Positions 1 through 7,330 of a stretch of 64,000 nucleotides of DNA are shown one piece after another. The notes under the pieces are model-generated. The model had not been told where the DNA came from. It saw only the letters and a program-made list of their open reading frames with translations, and made no database searches. A program made the translations under genes and the position numbers. Position 1 is the stretch's first letter. The number at the start of each line of letters is the position of its first letter. Source of the stretch: JAITVB01 sp031553805 (GTDB lineage Bacteria > Bacteroidota > Bacteroidia > Bacteroidales > Rikenellaceae). The stretch spans positions 31,221-95,220 of the forward strand of contig JAVBLC010000012.1 in assembly GCA_031553805.1 (NCBI GenBank), in the 5' to 3' direction.

Positions 1-1
1 A

Positions 2-235
2 CAATTGATCTCAGCCGGTCTGGTGCCGCAAGAGAGCATAAAATTTTTCCTGGGCTACTCGGGATGGAGCCGGGGTCAGTTGCAGGACGAGATCGCCCGC
101 GGCGGTTGGGGGGTGGTGCCCTATGACGGACGTGAGCTTTTTTCACCGTGCCGGACGCTCTGGTACGAAGTGGTCGAGGCCAGCGGCGATTACAGTCCCT
201 GGGCACTGGTGCCCGAAGACCCGGAAGACAATTAG
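2..235 (+). CDS. YqgE/AlgH family protein, C-terminal part (5' truncated by window edge)
   Basis: The reading frame is open from the left edge and ends at TAG 233-235, so only the last 77 or so residues are present. The segment with GYSGW, a GQL..E pair, a GGWG turn and the later 'LWYEVVEASGDYSPWAL' matches the C-terminal half of the YqgE/AlgH (DUF179) family as I remember it. Members are small cytoplasmic proteins of poorly defined, possibly regulatory, function. The TTG at position 5 should not be taken as a start, because the family runs to about 180-200 residues and most of it lies upstream. The DUF3109 gene follows 54 nt later on the same strand. Family call fairly sure; function unknown. 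Confidence 0.75.
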   Translation, partial: QLISAGLVPQESIKFFLGYSGWSRGQLQDEIARGGWGVVPYDGRELFSPCRTLWYEVVEASGDYSPWALVPEDPEDN

Positions 236-289
236 GTGGCGCCTCCCGGCACACGAAGATATTGACTTTATTATGAAAATACACGAAAA

Positions 290-877
290 ATGATCCTGCA
301 AATCGACGATAAAATCATTAGTGCCGAAATCCTGACCGAGCATTTTTGCTGTGATCTAGCGGCGTGCCAAGGCAGGTGCTGTGTCGAGGGCAATTCAGGC
401 GCACCGCTCGAACGAGAAGAGATCGCCGAGCTCGAAACGGAGTTCGAAGCCTATCGCCCCTACCTCACCCCCGAAGGCCTGCGGGCCATCGAAGAACAGG
501 GCACGGCGGTGATCGACATCGACGGCGACCTGACCACCCCGCTGGTCGATGACGCCGAATGTGCATACGCGATTTGCGAAAACGGAATCACCCTCTGCGC
601 CATCGAAAAAGCATTTTTAGCCGGGGAAACCGAATTCCGAAAACCGATATCGTGCCACCTCTACCCGATCCGCGTGGCACGGTTCAGCGACGGCTCCTAC
701 GGTCTGAACTACCACCGCTGGGACGTCTGCCGCCCCGCCGTCATAAAAGGTGTCGAAGTGGGCATCCCGATCTACAAAATGCTCCGCGAGCCGCTGATCC
801 GAAAATTCGGCGAAGAATTCTTTAATGCACTGAAAGAGAGCGAATTAGCATTAAAAAATGAAAATTTAAATTGCTAA
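290..877 (+). CDS. DUF3109 family cysteine-rich protein
   Basis: A 195-residue cytoplasmic protein with no signal peptide or membrane segment. Cysteines come in clusters: FCCDLAACQGRCC near residues 19-32, ECAYAICENGITLC around 90-104, a single ISCHLYP cysteine near 121 and DVCRPA near 145. This spacing is typical of DUF3109, a family related to YkgJ-like proteins thought to bind zinc or an iron-sulfur centre. The bound metal and the reaction are not known. The ATG at 290 gives the usual family N-terminus (MILQIDDK). It is close behind the YqgE gene and 56 nt ahead of the M23 peptidase, which has its own promoter box. Confidence 0.85.
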   Translation: MILQIDDKIISAEILTEHFCCDLAACQGRCCVEGNSGAPLEREEIAELETEFEAYRPYLTPEGLRAIEEQGTAVIDIDGDLTTPLVDDAECAYAICENGITLCAIEKAFLAGETEFRKPISCHLYPIRVARFSDGSYGLNYHRWDVCRPAVIKGVEVGIPIYKMLREPLIRKFGEEFFNALKESELALKNENLNC

Positions 878-892
878 AACCGAAAAAAGTGC

Positions 893-900
893 TAATTTTG
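893..900 (+). promoter_or_regulatory. Bacteroidota -7 promoter box (TAATTTTG) for the M23 peptidase gene
   Basis: TAATTTTG fits the TAnnTTTG -7 consensus of the primary Bacteroidota sigma factor. It lies in the AT-rich gap after DUF3109, 33 nt before the ATG at 934. No convincing -33 TTTG element was identified. Confidence 0.55.
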
Positions 901-933
901 TAAAAATCTCAACCGCAAAAAACCAGCAAAACC

Positions 934-2022
934 ATGAATCTGAAAGGAGCAATCATTGTTTTGGCCTGTTGTTGTTGCGTAGCGACGGCAAATGCCCAAA
1001 AGAAAAAAAGCACTTACATTCCACCCAAGATCGAAGACCTGCCGCGACTCCCCATCGACACCGTCGATACGGCCGATCCCGAAACCAAACTCATCCTGTA
1101 TAGCAATAACACGTGGTCATACTATCGCCCGGCAATGGTGCGCTACGACCAGTTGCCAATCTATGCCGAACATTGGGACACAACCCAGATCTTTTCGTAT
1201 AAATCGGTTCCCCTGACCGACCTGCCCGACCAGGTGACGCTCAACCTACTGAACGGCAACAGCGCATACCACTTCCCGATCAAAGGGCTCGTGCGTTCGA
1301 AATACGGCATCCGCGGACGCCGCAACCACAACGGGGTCGACATCCCGCTCCGCACCGGCGATCCGATTTACGCCACTTTCGACGGTAAGGTGCGTTACGC
1401 CAAGTACAACCTCGGGGGCTATGGCAACCTGGTGATCATCCGCCACCAGAACGGCCTCGAAACGTGGTACGCCCACCTCGCACTGCCCAACGTCAAGGAG
1501 AACGATTACGTCAAAGCCGGCCAGATCATCGGCTACGGCGGCAGCACCGGGCGCAGTACAGGGCCCCACCTCCACTACGAAATCCGCTATTGCGACCAGA
1601 CTTTCGACCCCGAATTCCTGGTCGACTTCAACAACGGCAGCCAGTTGAAAACCGATAATTTCCTGCTGGCTAAAGGCTATTTCAATATCCACTCGCGCGC
1701 ATCTGAAATCCTTGAAGAGGACGATGACGACGATCCGATGCTGACGATAGATCCTGATATTCGCCTGTTGGCCGAGATGGGTGACTCGACTGCCAGGAGC
1801 ACCGTAGCCGCGGCCCTCGTAGCCCAACAAGAGGCAAAGGTCCAGGCGGCCAAGGAAGCTGCCGCACGCGCCAACGCAGCCCAATACTACACGATCCGTA
1901 GCGGCGACACACTGGGTAAGATCGCCGGGCGATACCATGTGTCGATCGACCAGATCTGCCGCCTGAACGGGATCAACCGCAACACGATCCTTTCGATCGG
2001 CCGCAGATTACGTGTTAAGTAA
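934..2022 (+). CDS. M23 (LytM-type) peptidoglycan endopeptidase with C-terminal LysM
   Basis: A 362-residue exported protein predicted to cut peptide cross-links in the periplasm. Residues 1-22 form a signal peptide ending ATANA|Q; the run CCCCV inside it looks cysteine-rich but lacks a lipobox context. The M23 domain spans about 105-225, with zinc ligands HNGVD (H132, D136), the AHL histidine near 181 and HLHYE (H212, H214). A low-complexity acidic stretch (EEDDDDDP, about 261-268) and an Ala-rich linker lead to one LysM (about 318-362, YYTIRSGDTLGKIA), which should anchor it to peptidoglycan. It has its own promoter box and is followed after 24 nt by an iron-dependent alcohol dehydrogenase. 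All catalytic residues are present, so it is likely active. Confidence 0.92.
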   Translation: MNLKGAIIVLACCCCVATANAQKKKSTYIPPKIEDLPRLPIDTVDTADPETKLILYSNNTWSYYRPAMVRYDQLPIYAEHWDTTQIFSYKSVPLTDLPDQVTLNLLNGNSAYHFPIKGLVRSKYGIRGRRNHNGVDIPLRTGDPIYATFDGKVRYAKYNLGGYGNLVIIRHQNGLETWYAHLALPNVKENDYVKAGQIIGYGGSTGRSTGPHLHYEIRYCDQTFDPEFLVDFNNGSQLKTDNFLLAKGYFNIHSRASEILEEDDDDDPMLTIDPDIRLLAEMGDSTARSTVAAALVAQQEAKVQAAKEAAARANAAQYYTIRSGDTLGKIAGRYHVSIDQICRLNGINRNTILSIGRRLRVK

Positions 2023-2046
2023 CCCCTTATTTCCGAACCAAATTCT

Positions 2047-3228
2047 ATGGAAAGATTCAGCTATTACATCCCGACCAGGATCTACTTCGGCGCGGGATGC
2101 CTGGAGAAATTGGCCAAGGCGCAACTGCCCGGCCGCAAAGCATTGATCGTGACCACGGGCGGAAGCTCGGTCAAAAAATACGGTTACCTCGACCGCGTGA
2201 TCGGGCTGTTGAAAGCGAACAACGTCACTTCGGTCGTTTTTGACAAAGTGCTGCCCAACCCCGTGCTGAGCCACGTGATGGAGGCCGCGGCGCTGTGCAA
2301 AGCCGAAGGATGCGATTTCGTGGTCGGCCTCGGCGGCGGAAGCCCGATCGACTCGGCCAAGAGCATCGCCTTTATGGCGACCAATCCCGGCAACTACTGG
2401 GACTACATCGGTTCGGGCACTGGCGCCGGCAAACCGATGGAGAACCCGCCGCTGCCGATCGTAGCGATCACCACGACCGCCGGTACAGGCACCGAAGCCG
2501 ACCCGTGGACGGTAATCACTCACGACGAACGCAACGAAAAAATCGGTTTCGGCAACGAGCAGACCTTTCCGGTGCTGTCATTCGTTGATCCCGAACTGAT
2601 GGTGACCGTGCCCCCGGCATTGACCGCCTACCAGGGATTCGACGCGCTTTTCCACTCCACCGAGGGTTACATCGCGTCGATCGCCAACCCGATGAGCGAC
2701 ATATACGCCCTGAAGAGCATCTCCCTGATCGGAAAGAGCCTGGCGAAGGCCGTGAAGAACGGGCAGGACATCGACGCACGCACCGACGTGGCGTTGGCCA
2801 ACACCCTGTCGGGAATGGTCGAATCGACCTCGAGCTGCACTTCGGAACACTCGCTGGAGCATGCGCTGAGCGCGTTCTACCCCGCCCTGCCCCACGGTGC
2901 CGGGCTGATCATGATCTCGTTGGCTTATTACACCCATTTTGCTGAAAAGGCCCCGGCGCGGATGATCGACATGGCACGGGCGTTGGGCTATAACGTCGAC
3001 GCAATGCCCGAAGACAAGCGGCCTTATGCGTTTGTCGAAGCCCTTCGCGAACTCCAGGTTGCGTGTGGCGTAGATAACCTAAAGATGTCGGATTACGGGA
3101 TCCAGGAATCGGAATTGCCGAAATTCGTGGAAAACGCCCGGACGACGATGGGCCACCTGTTCCGGTTCGATCCGGTCGCGATGACCGACGAGGAAGCCCT
3201 CGCGATTTACCGCAAATCGTACAAATAG
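2047..3228 (+). CDS. Iron-containing (group III) alcohol dehydrogenase
   Basis: A 393-residue cytoplasmic oxidoreductase of the butanol/propanediol dehydrogenase family, using NAD(P)H to interconvert alcohols and aldehydes. The N-terminal nucleotide-binding part has GGGSPIDSAK (about 96-105) and TTTAGTGTE (about 142-150). Iron ligands can be placed at D199, H203, H268 and H283, with H272 at the position next to the cofactor in FucO-like enzymes, so the metal site is complete. The length is normal for the family. It lies 24 nt behind the M23 gene and ends in a strong hairpin terminator. The substrate cannot be read from sequence; a role in disposing of fermentation reductant is an inference. 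Confidence 0.9.
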   Translation: MERFSYYIPTRIYFGAGCLEKLAKAQLPGRKALIVTTGGSSVKKYGYLDRVIGLLKANNVTSVVFDKVLPNPVLSHVMEAAALCKAEGCDFVVGLGGGSPIDSAKSIAFMATNPGNYWDYIGSGTGAGKPMENPPLPIVAITTTAGTGTEADPWTVITHDERNEKIGFGNEQTFPVLSFVDPELMVTVPPALTAYQGFDALFHSTEGYIASIANPMSDIYALKSISLIGKSLAKAVKNGQDIDARTDVALANTLSGMVESTSSCTSEHSLEHALSAFYPALPHGAGLIMISLAYYTHFAEKAPARMIDMARALGYNVDAMPEDKRPYAFVEALRELQVACGVDNLKMSDYGIQESELPKFVENARTTMGHLFRFDPVAMTDEEALAIYRKSYK

Positions 3229-3251
3229 TGAAGCGGTAAGAAATACGAAGA

Positions 3252-3279
3252 ACGGCTCCGGATAACGGAGCCGTTTTTT
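3252..3279 (+). terminator. Rho-independent terminator after the alcohol dehydrogenase
   Basis: Perfect 9-bp arms ACGGCTCCG (3252-3260) and CGGAGCCGT (3266-3274) enclose a 5-nt loop and run into T6. It sits between converging genes. The T-run favours termination of plus-strand transcripts. Confidence 0.9.
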
Positions 3280-3300
3280 ATTAGGAATCTCTCGAAAACC

Positions 3301-4431
3301 TTATCGAGCAGAAAACTTATAGATCGTCTGATAATCGTAAACTTCACCGGGACGGAGTACCGTGCTCGGGAAATTGTCGTGGTTGGGACTGTCCGGGAAA
3401 TGCATCATCTCAAGGCAGGCGGCTGCGCGGCGGGCATACGATTTACCGCCTTTGCCGACCAGACCGTTGAGCTTGTTGGCCGTATAGAGCTGCATCCCGG
3501 GCTGGTTGGTCGACACGTCGACGTTAATGCCGCTCACCGGGTCGTACATCGTCACGACATGGGTAGGTTCGTCGTCGATCACGTTCAGCACGAAGCACTG
3601 GTCGTAGCCGCCGCCGATCTTCAACGCATAGAAATCGTCATCGATGCGTGCCCCGATCGGGGTCGGCGTGCGGAAATCGAGCGGGGTGCCTTCGACCGAC
3701 ACGATGTTGCCCGTGGGGATCGTCCCCTCCTTGATCTCGAGGTAAGAATCGGCATTGACATAGAGTTCATAGTCTGAGATATCACCCTCCCCGCCACGCA
3801 AATTAAAGAAGCTGTGGTTAGTCAGGCTGACCACGGTCGGGCGGTCGGTGGTGACGATGTATTCGATCTTCAGCTCGTTGTCGTTGGTGAGGGTGTAGAT
3901 CACCGTCACGTCGGCATTGCCCGGGAAACCGGCTTCGCCGTCGGGCGAGAGGTAGCTCAGTTCGAGCGAGGACTCTTTCTGGTCGTTGGTGGTCAATTTC
4001 GGGGTGAAGATGGCACGATTGAAATCAGGCACACCTATCGGAGCGATCTGGGCGTCTTTATTGCCAGCAAGTAGGTATTCGACGCTGTCGATCGTGAATT
4101 TCTTGTCCTCGATGCGGTTGGCGTAACGGCCTACAACGGCCCCCTGGTTGCCCGATTTCGAGCTCAGGTAGTCGGCGATGTTGTCAAAGCCGAGCACCAC
4201 GTCACGGAAATTTCCGTCGCGGTCGGGCATCCACAGCGACACCACGCGGCCACCGTAGTTGGTAATCTGCACGGTTGCCCCCGAAGGGTTGGTAAGCGTA
4301 TAAAGCGAGATGGCCTGGCCGTTGACCGTCGTGTCGAACGCCGAGGCCGAAAGCAGCGGCAAAGCAACGTGTGACTGACACGAGATCATGCCCAGAACGG
4401 CCGCCAGGGCCAGAATTTTCAATTTGCTCAT
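3301..4431 (-). CDS. galM: Aldose 1-epimerase, predicted lipoprotein
   Basis: A 376-residue mutarotase that interconverts alpha and beta anomers of galactose or glucose. Unlike cytoplasmic GalM it has a lipoprotein signal: hydrophobic residues 5-16 and a lipobox GMISC with the lipidated cysteine near residue 19, which suggests the periplasm or cell surface. The beta-supersandwich fold is marked by GRYANRI (about 100-106), SLTNHSFFNLRG with the conserved histidine (about 203-214), GYDQCFVLN (the usual H after GYD is Q here) and LEMMHFPDSPNH with the base glutamate (about 340-351). Divergent rarA lies upstream. It could serve extracellular sugar release by glycosidases such as those encoded further along, but it is not in their operon. 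Confidence 0.92.
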   Translation of the reverse strand: MSKLKILALAAVLGMISCQSHVALPLLSASAFDTTVNGQAISLYTLTNPSGATVQITNYGGRVVSLWMPDRDGNFRDVVLGFDNIADYLSSKSGNQGAVVGRYANRIEDKKFTIDSVEYLLAGNKDAQIAPIGVPDFNRAIFTPKLTTNDQKESSLELSYLSPDGEAGFPGNADVTVIYTLTNDNELKIEYIVTTDRPTVVSLTNHSFFNLRGGEGDISDYELYVNADSYLEIKEGTIPTGNIVSVEGTPLDFRTPTPIGARIDDDFYALKIGGGYDQCFVLNVIDDEPTHVVTMYDPVSGINVDVSTNQPGMQLYTANKLNGLVGKGGKSYARRAAACLEMMHFPDSPNHDNFPSTVLRPGEVYDYQTIYKFSAR

Positions 4432-4522
4432 CGTATTATCAGGTTGGGTTATGGATGTGCAAGGTAATGTTTTTTTCCTTAGCCTGTTTCCGTCACCCCC
4501 TGATTTTTTGACTTAAAAGTAT

Positions 4523-4530
4523 TATATTTG
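4523..4530 (+). promoter_or_regulatory. Bacteroidota -7 box (TATATTTG) for rarA
   Basis: TATATTTG matches TAnnTTTG and lies 60 nt before the chosen rarA start at 4591. A TTG at 4528 overlaps this box, which argues against using it as the start codon. Confidence 0.6.
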
Positions 4531-4590
4531 CCTACGCAAAGCCAAAAATCCCGAGTGCCGGGAGGCACTTCGATTGGTGATCCCTTGATT

Positions 4591-5865
4591 ATGCAAAGCA
4601 ACATTCCGCTGGCGGAGCGTCTCCGTCCCAAAAACCTCGACGAATACATCGGCCAGGCCCACCTGGTGGGGCCCGACGGCGTGTTCCGGCGTTTCCTTGA
4701 ATCGGGCAACGTGCCTTCTTTTATCCTATGGGGACCGCCGGGGGTGGGTAAAACCACGCTGGCGCGGCTGGTCGCTACGTCGCTCGACCGCAAGTTTTTT
4801 ACGCTGAGCGCCGTGAGTTCGGGCGTGAAAGAGGTGCGCGAAGTAATCGAAAAAGCGCGGCAGCAGCATTTTTTCAATACGCCCTCACCGTTCCTGTTCA
4901 TCGATGAAATCCACCGGTTTAACAAGTCGCAACAGGATTCGCTCTTAGGCGCCGTCGAACAGGGGCTTGTGACATTGATCGGGGCGACGACCGAAAACCC
5001 ATCGTTCGAGGTGATTTCTCCGTTGTTATCCCGTTGCCAGGTGTATATTCTAAAATCGCTGGAGGACGACGACCTGAAAATCCTCCTCGATCGGGCGCTC
5101 ACGAAAGACCTGATCCTCAAGGGGCGCACGGTGAAGGTCGAAGAAACCGAAGCGCTGTTCCGTTTTTCGGGCGGCGACGCTCGGAAGCTTCTCAATATTC
5201 TCGACATCCTGAACAATGCCATCGAGGGCGAGTTGGTAATCAACGACGCCAACGTGACCGATTGCCTGCAGCAGAACATCGCGCTTTACGACAAGAACGG
5301 CGAACAGCACTACGACATCATTTCAGCCTTCATCAAGTCGGTGCGCGGCAGCGACCCCAACGCGGCAGTCTACTACCTGGCGCGGATGCTGGCCGGGGGC
5401 GAAGACCCGAAATTCATTGCCCGGCGGTTGGTGATCCTCGCCTCGGAAGACATCGGACTGGCCAACCCCAACGGGTTGCTGATGGCCAACGCCTGCTTCG
5501 ACACGGTGCACAAGATCGGGATGCCGGAAGCACGGATCCCGTTGGCTCAGGCGACGATCTACCTGGCGACCAGCCCCAAGAGCAACGCGGCCTACGAGGC
5601 GATCGACCGCGCGATCGGGTTTGTGAACAACGACACGACCAACCGCCCCGTGCCCTTGCACCTGCGCAACGCCCCCACCCGCCTGATGAAAAACATCGGT
5701 TACGGCAAGGATTACAAATACGCCCACAGTTTCAAGGGAAATTTCGCCGAACAGGAATTTATGCCCGAGGGACTCGTCGGCCACAAGTTCTACGAGCCGG
5801 GCAACAACGCGAAAGAGGCCGAGATCGACGCCCGGATGAAACGCCTCTGGGGCGAGAAATATTGA
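4591..5865 (+). CDS. rarA: Replication-associated recombination protein A (RarA/MgsA AAA+ ATPase)
   Basis: A 424-residue clamp-loader-like ATPase that acts at stalled replication forks with SSB. Walker A is GPPGVGKTT (about 48-56), Walker B/DExH is FIDEIHRF (about 102-109) and ATTENPSFEV is sensor 1. The C-terminal RarA tetramerisation region carries SEDIGLANPN. I place the start at ATG 4591 (MQSNIPLAERLRP), because the family begins with this 'PLAxRLRPxxLxEyiGQ' segment and an in-frame TTG 21 codons upstream lies in the promoter box. A GGTGA stretch sits about 11 nt before the ATG. Next comes DUF2971, 22 nt downstream, possibly co-transcribed. Confidence 0.95.
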   Translation: MQSNIPLAERLRPKNLDEYIGQAHLVGPDGVFRRFLESGNVPSFILWGPPGVGKTTLARLVATSLDRKFFTLSAVSSGVKEVREVIEKARQQHFFNTPSPFLFIDEIHRFNKSQQDSLLGAVEQGLVTLIGATTENPSFEVISPLLSRCQVYILKSLEDDDLKILLDRALTKDLILKGRTVKVEETEALFRFSGGDARKLLNILDILNNAIEGELVINDANVTDCLQQNIALYDKNGEQHYDIISAFIKSVRGSDPNAAVYYLARMLAGGEDPKFIARRLVILASEDIGLANPNGLLMANACFDTVHKIGMPEARIPLAQATIYLATSPKSNAAYEAIDRAIGFVNNDTTNRPVPLHLRNAPTRLMKNIGYGKDYKYAHSFKGNFAEQEFMPEGLVGHKFYEPGNNAKEAEIDARMKRLWGEKY

Positions 5866-5887
5866 CGAACACCCGCCCTTGGAAACT

Positions 5888-6466
5888 ATGACCGGAATCC
5901 TGTATAAATACCGCAGCCTGAAGAACTTCAGGGACCTTGTCGACATCCTCCTGAGAAACAGGCTGTATGCAGCCCAATACCAGGACCTGAACGACCCGAT
6001 GGAAGGCCAGTATTACTACAAGGAGGGCGAACTGGATCTCTCGATCCGCGAAAAAATACTGGGCGACAAGCAGGTACTGAGAATCTGCTCACTGTCGCAG
6101 GTCAACAACAACGAGCTGATGTGGTCACATTATGCCGACGGGCAACGCGGTATTGCGATCGGCGTCATGGTCGATGAACGCAAATACACCGTCCGCCCGA
6201 TCGAATACAGCGGCCTGCCCACCATCCGGCAGCAGGGGCTTTCGGCCTCGGCCATCGATATCCTGAGCCACAAACTCAAGGTGTGGGATTATGAAAAAGA
6301 GGTCAGGGTATTTGTCGAACGCAAGCAGTATGTCAATGTTCACGTCGAAGAGATCATCCTCGGACGGGCCATCAAGGCTGCCGACTCGAAACTGATCAAG
6401 GAACTTATCGGCAGGATCAACCCCGACATCCGGATACTCGAAGCGCAAGCCTTATTCGAATATTAA
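5888..6466 (+). CDS. DUF2971 family protein
   Basis: A 192-residue soluble protein. YKYRSL near the N-terminus, a 'LNDPMEGQYYY' segment and 'CSLSQVNNNELMWSHYADGQRGIAIGV' (about 69-95) are hallmarks of DUF2971. Members are common in mobile and defence-associated regions and have been suggested to have ADP-ribosyltransferase-like folds, but no reaction is established. ATG 5888 is preferred over TTG 5879 three codons upstream, since it begins directly before the conserved GILYKYRS. The gene follows rarA closely. Its stop TAA (6464-6466) overlaps the remnant of a nucleotidyltransferase-like gene. Confidence 0.85.
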   Translation: MTGILYKYRSLKNFRDLVDILLRNRLYAAQYQDLNDPMEGQYYYKEGELDLSIREKILGDKQVLRICSLSQVNNNELMWSHYADGQRGIAIGVMVDERKYTVRPIEYSGLPTIRQQGLSASAIDILSHKLKVWDYEKEVRVFVERKQYVNVHVEEIILGRAIKAADSKLIKELIGRINPDIRILEAQALFEY

Positions 6467-6899
6467 TAGACGCCAACGAATTTTTAGAAATTTACCGGCG
6501 AAACGACAACGAAGCCCGGCGAATCATCGACGAGTTGCAAGTCCGGGAAGCGTGGGCGGGTGAAGATTCTGCGTGCCACCTGGTCGGATCAGTAGCCAAC
6601 GGTCTGCTGATGAATCACCTCGAGATCGACTTCCACGTTTATTCGGATGATTTTTCGATCGAGAAAAGTTTTCGCTCCATCGCCCGGATCAGCCGGAACC
6701 CGAAGGTGAAAGAGGTGCTTTACAAAAACCTGCGGGTCAAATGGGAAGGCGACCTACGGGGCGAGAAAGCGATGGGGACCGAGGTCTATGAGGCGGCGAT
6801 CGCCGATGGCGTGAAAACGTTCGACGGCTTTTGCGATTGGAAAAAGCCCGGCCGGAAATCGGCATATCGTTGTGGGAACCCGGCAAAAACGCAGAATAA
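6466..6899 (+). pseudogene. Decayed nucleotidyltransferase-like gene (start lost, internal deletion, frameshift)
   Basis: The frame reading 'DANEFLEIYRRND' from 6469 is coding-like, but there is no ATG, GTG or TTG until 6535, inside the conserved region. It contains a nucleotidyltransferase-type motif, HLVGSVANGLLMNH followed by EIDFHVYS (about 6577-6648). It resembles a family of roughly 240 residues in Bacteroidales often labelled 'phosphoglycerate mutase family'. Against that family as I recall it, about 70 residues between 'YKNLR' and 'VKWEG' (near 6735) are missing. At the A5 run 6841-6845 the frame breaks: the -1 frame continues with RPEIGISLWEPGK and stops at TAA 6897-6899, whereas the open frame runs on to 6954 as unrelated residues. 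Three lesions together indicate a pseudogene. Confidence 0.7.
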
Positions 6900-6927
6900 A
6901 AAAGCCGCCCGGATTTCCAGGCGGCTT
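6896..6927 (-). terminator. Terminator of the glycosidase/DUF4180 operon
   Basis: Arms AAGCCGCC (6902-6909) and GGCGGCTT (6920-6927) form an 8-bp stem. Read on the minus strand the second arm runs into a T-tract (A-rich 6896-6902 on the plus strand). It lies 14 nt after the DUF4180 stop. Confidence 0.85.
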
Positions 6928-6940
6928 CGTCGTTTCATCC

Positions 6941-7330
6941 TCATTCTTTCGTAGTATCTAAATCCCCCTGTGCGGAGACACACAACCGTTCCAGCGCCTC
7001 GGCCTCCGAGCCGACAAAGACGGTCTGGCCCGTGCGATTGCTTTCCCGTATGAAATCACGCAGGCTGCGGCTCGTGACCGCTGAAAAATCACCGACGATC
7101 GCCACACGGAAATTGTAGCTCGTGAATTTTTGCAACACTTCACCGGCAATGCCCGTTTTCAGATCGAAAAAATCGGGGGCAATCTGCTCTTGCCTGAGGA
7201 TCAGCCGGTCCATCTCACGATAGAAACAATTCCCGATCAGATCGAGGGCATCCTGCACCTCGGCGAACACCGGCCCGTCGGCCACCGCTTCGGCCGTTTG
7301 TTCCGCGATCTTTTTGATTCCCGTTATCAT
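6941..7330 (-). CDS. DUF4180 domain protein
   Basis: A 129-residue cytoplasmic protein. DUF4180 features are DALDLIGN, a REMDRLIL segment, the strongly conserved PDFFDLKTGIAGEVLQKF (about 52-69) and RVAIVGDFS....SLRDFIRESNR (about 74-98). The function is unknown. Its ATG overlaps the stop of the GH2 gene by 4 nt, so it is translated from the glycosidase operon although nothing links it to glycans. The last 14 or so codons (minus-strand 6985-6941) read GTGTGTCTCCGCACAGGGGG, nearly the head of the intergenic repeat family of this window, so the C-terminal tail after SEAEALER is probably repeat-derived. Confidence 0.85.
   Translation of the reverse strand: MITGIKKIAEQTAEAVADGPVFAEVQDALDLIGNCFYREMDRLILRQEQIAPDFFDLKTGIAGEVLQKFTSYNFRVAIVGDFSAVTSRSLRDFIRESNRTGQTVFVGSEAEALERLCVSAQGDLDTTKE

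Noticed and set aside
4528..4590. 21-codon N-terminal extension of rarA from TTG 4528
   Set aside because: The TTG overlaps a TAnnTTTG promoter box and the added residues are not part of the family; ATG 4591 fits better.
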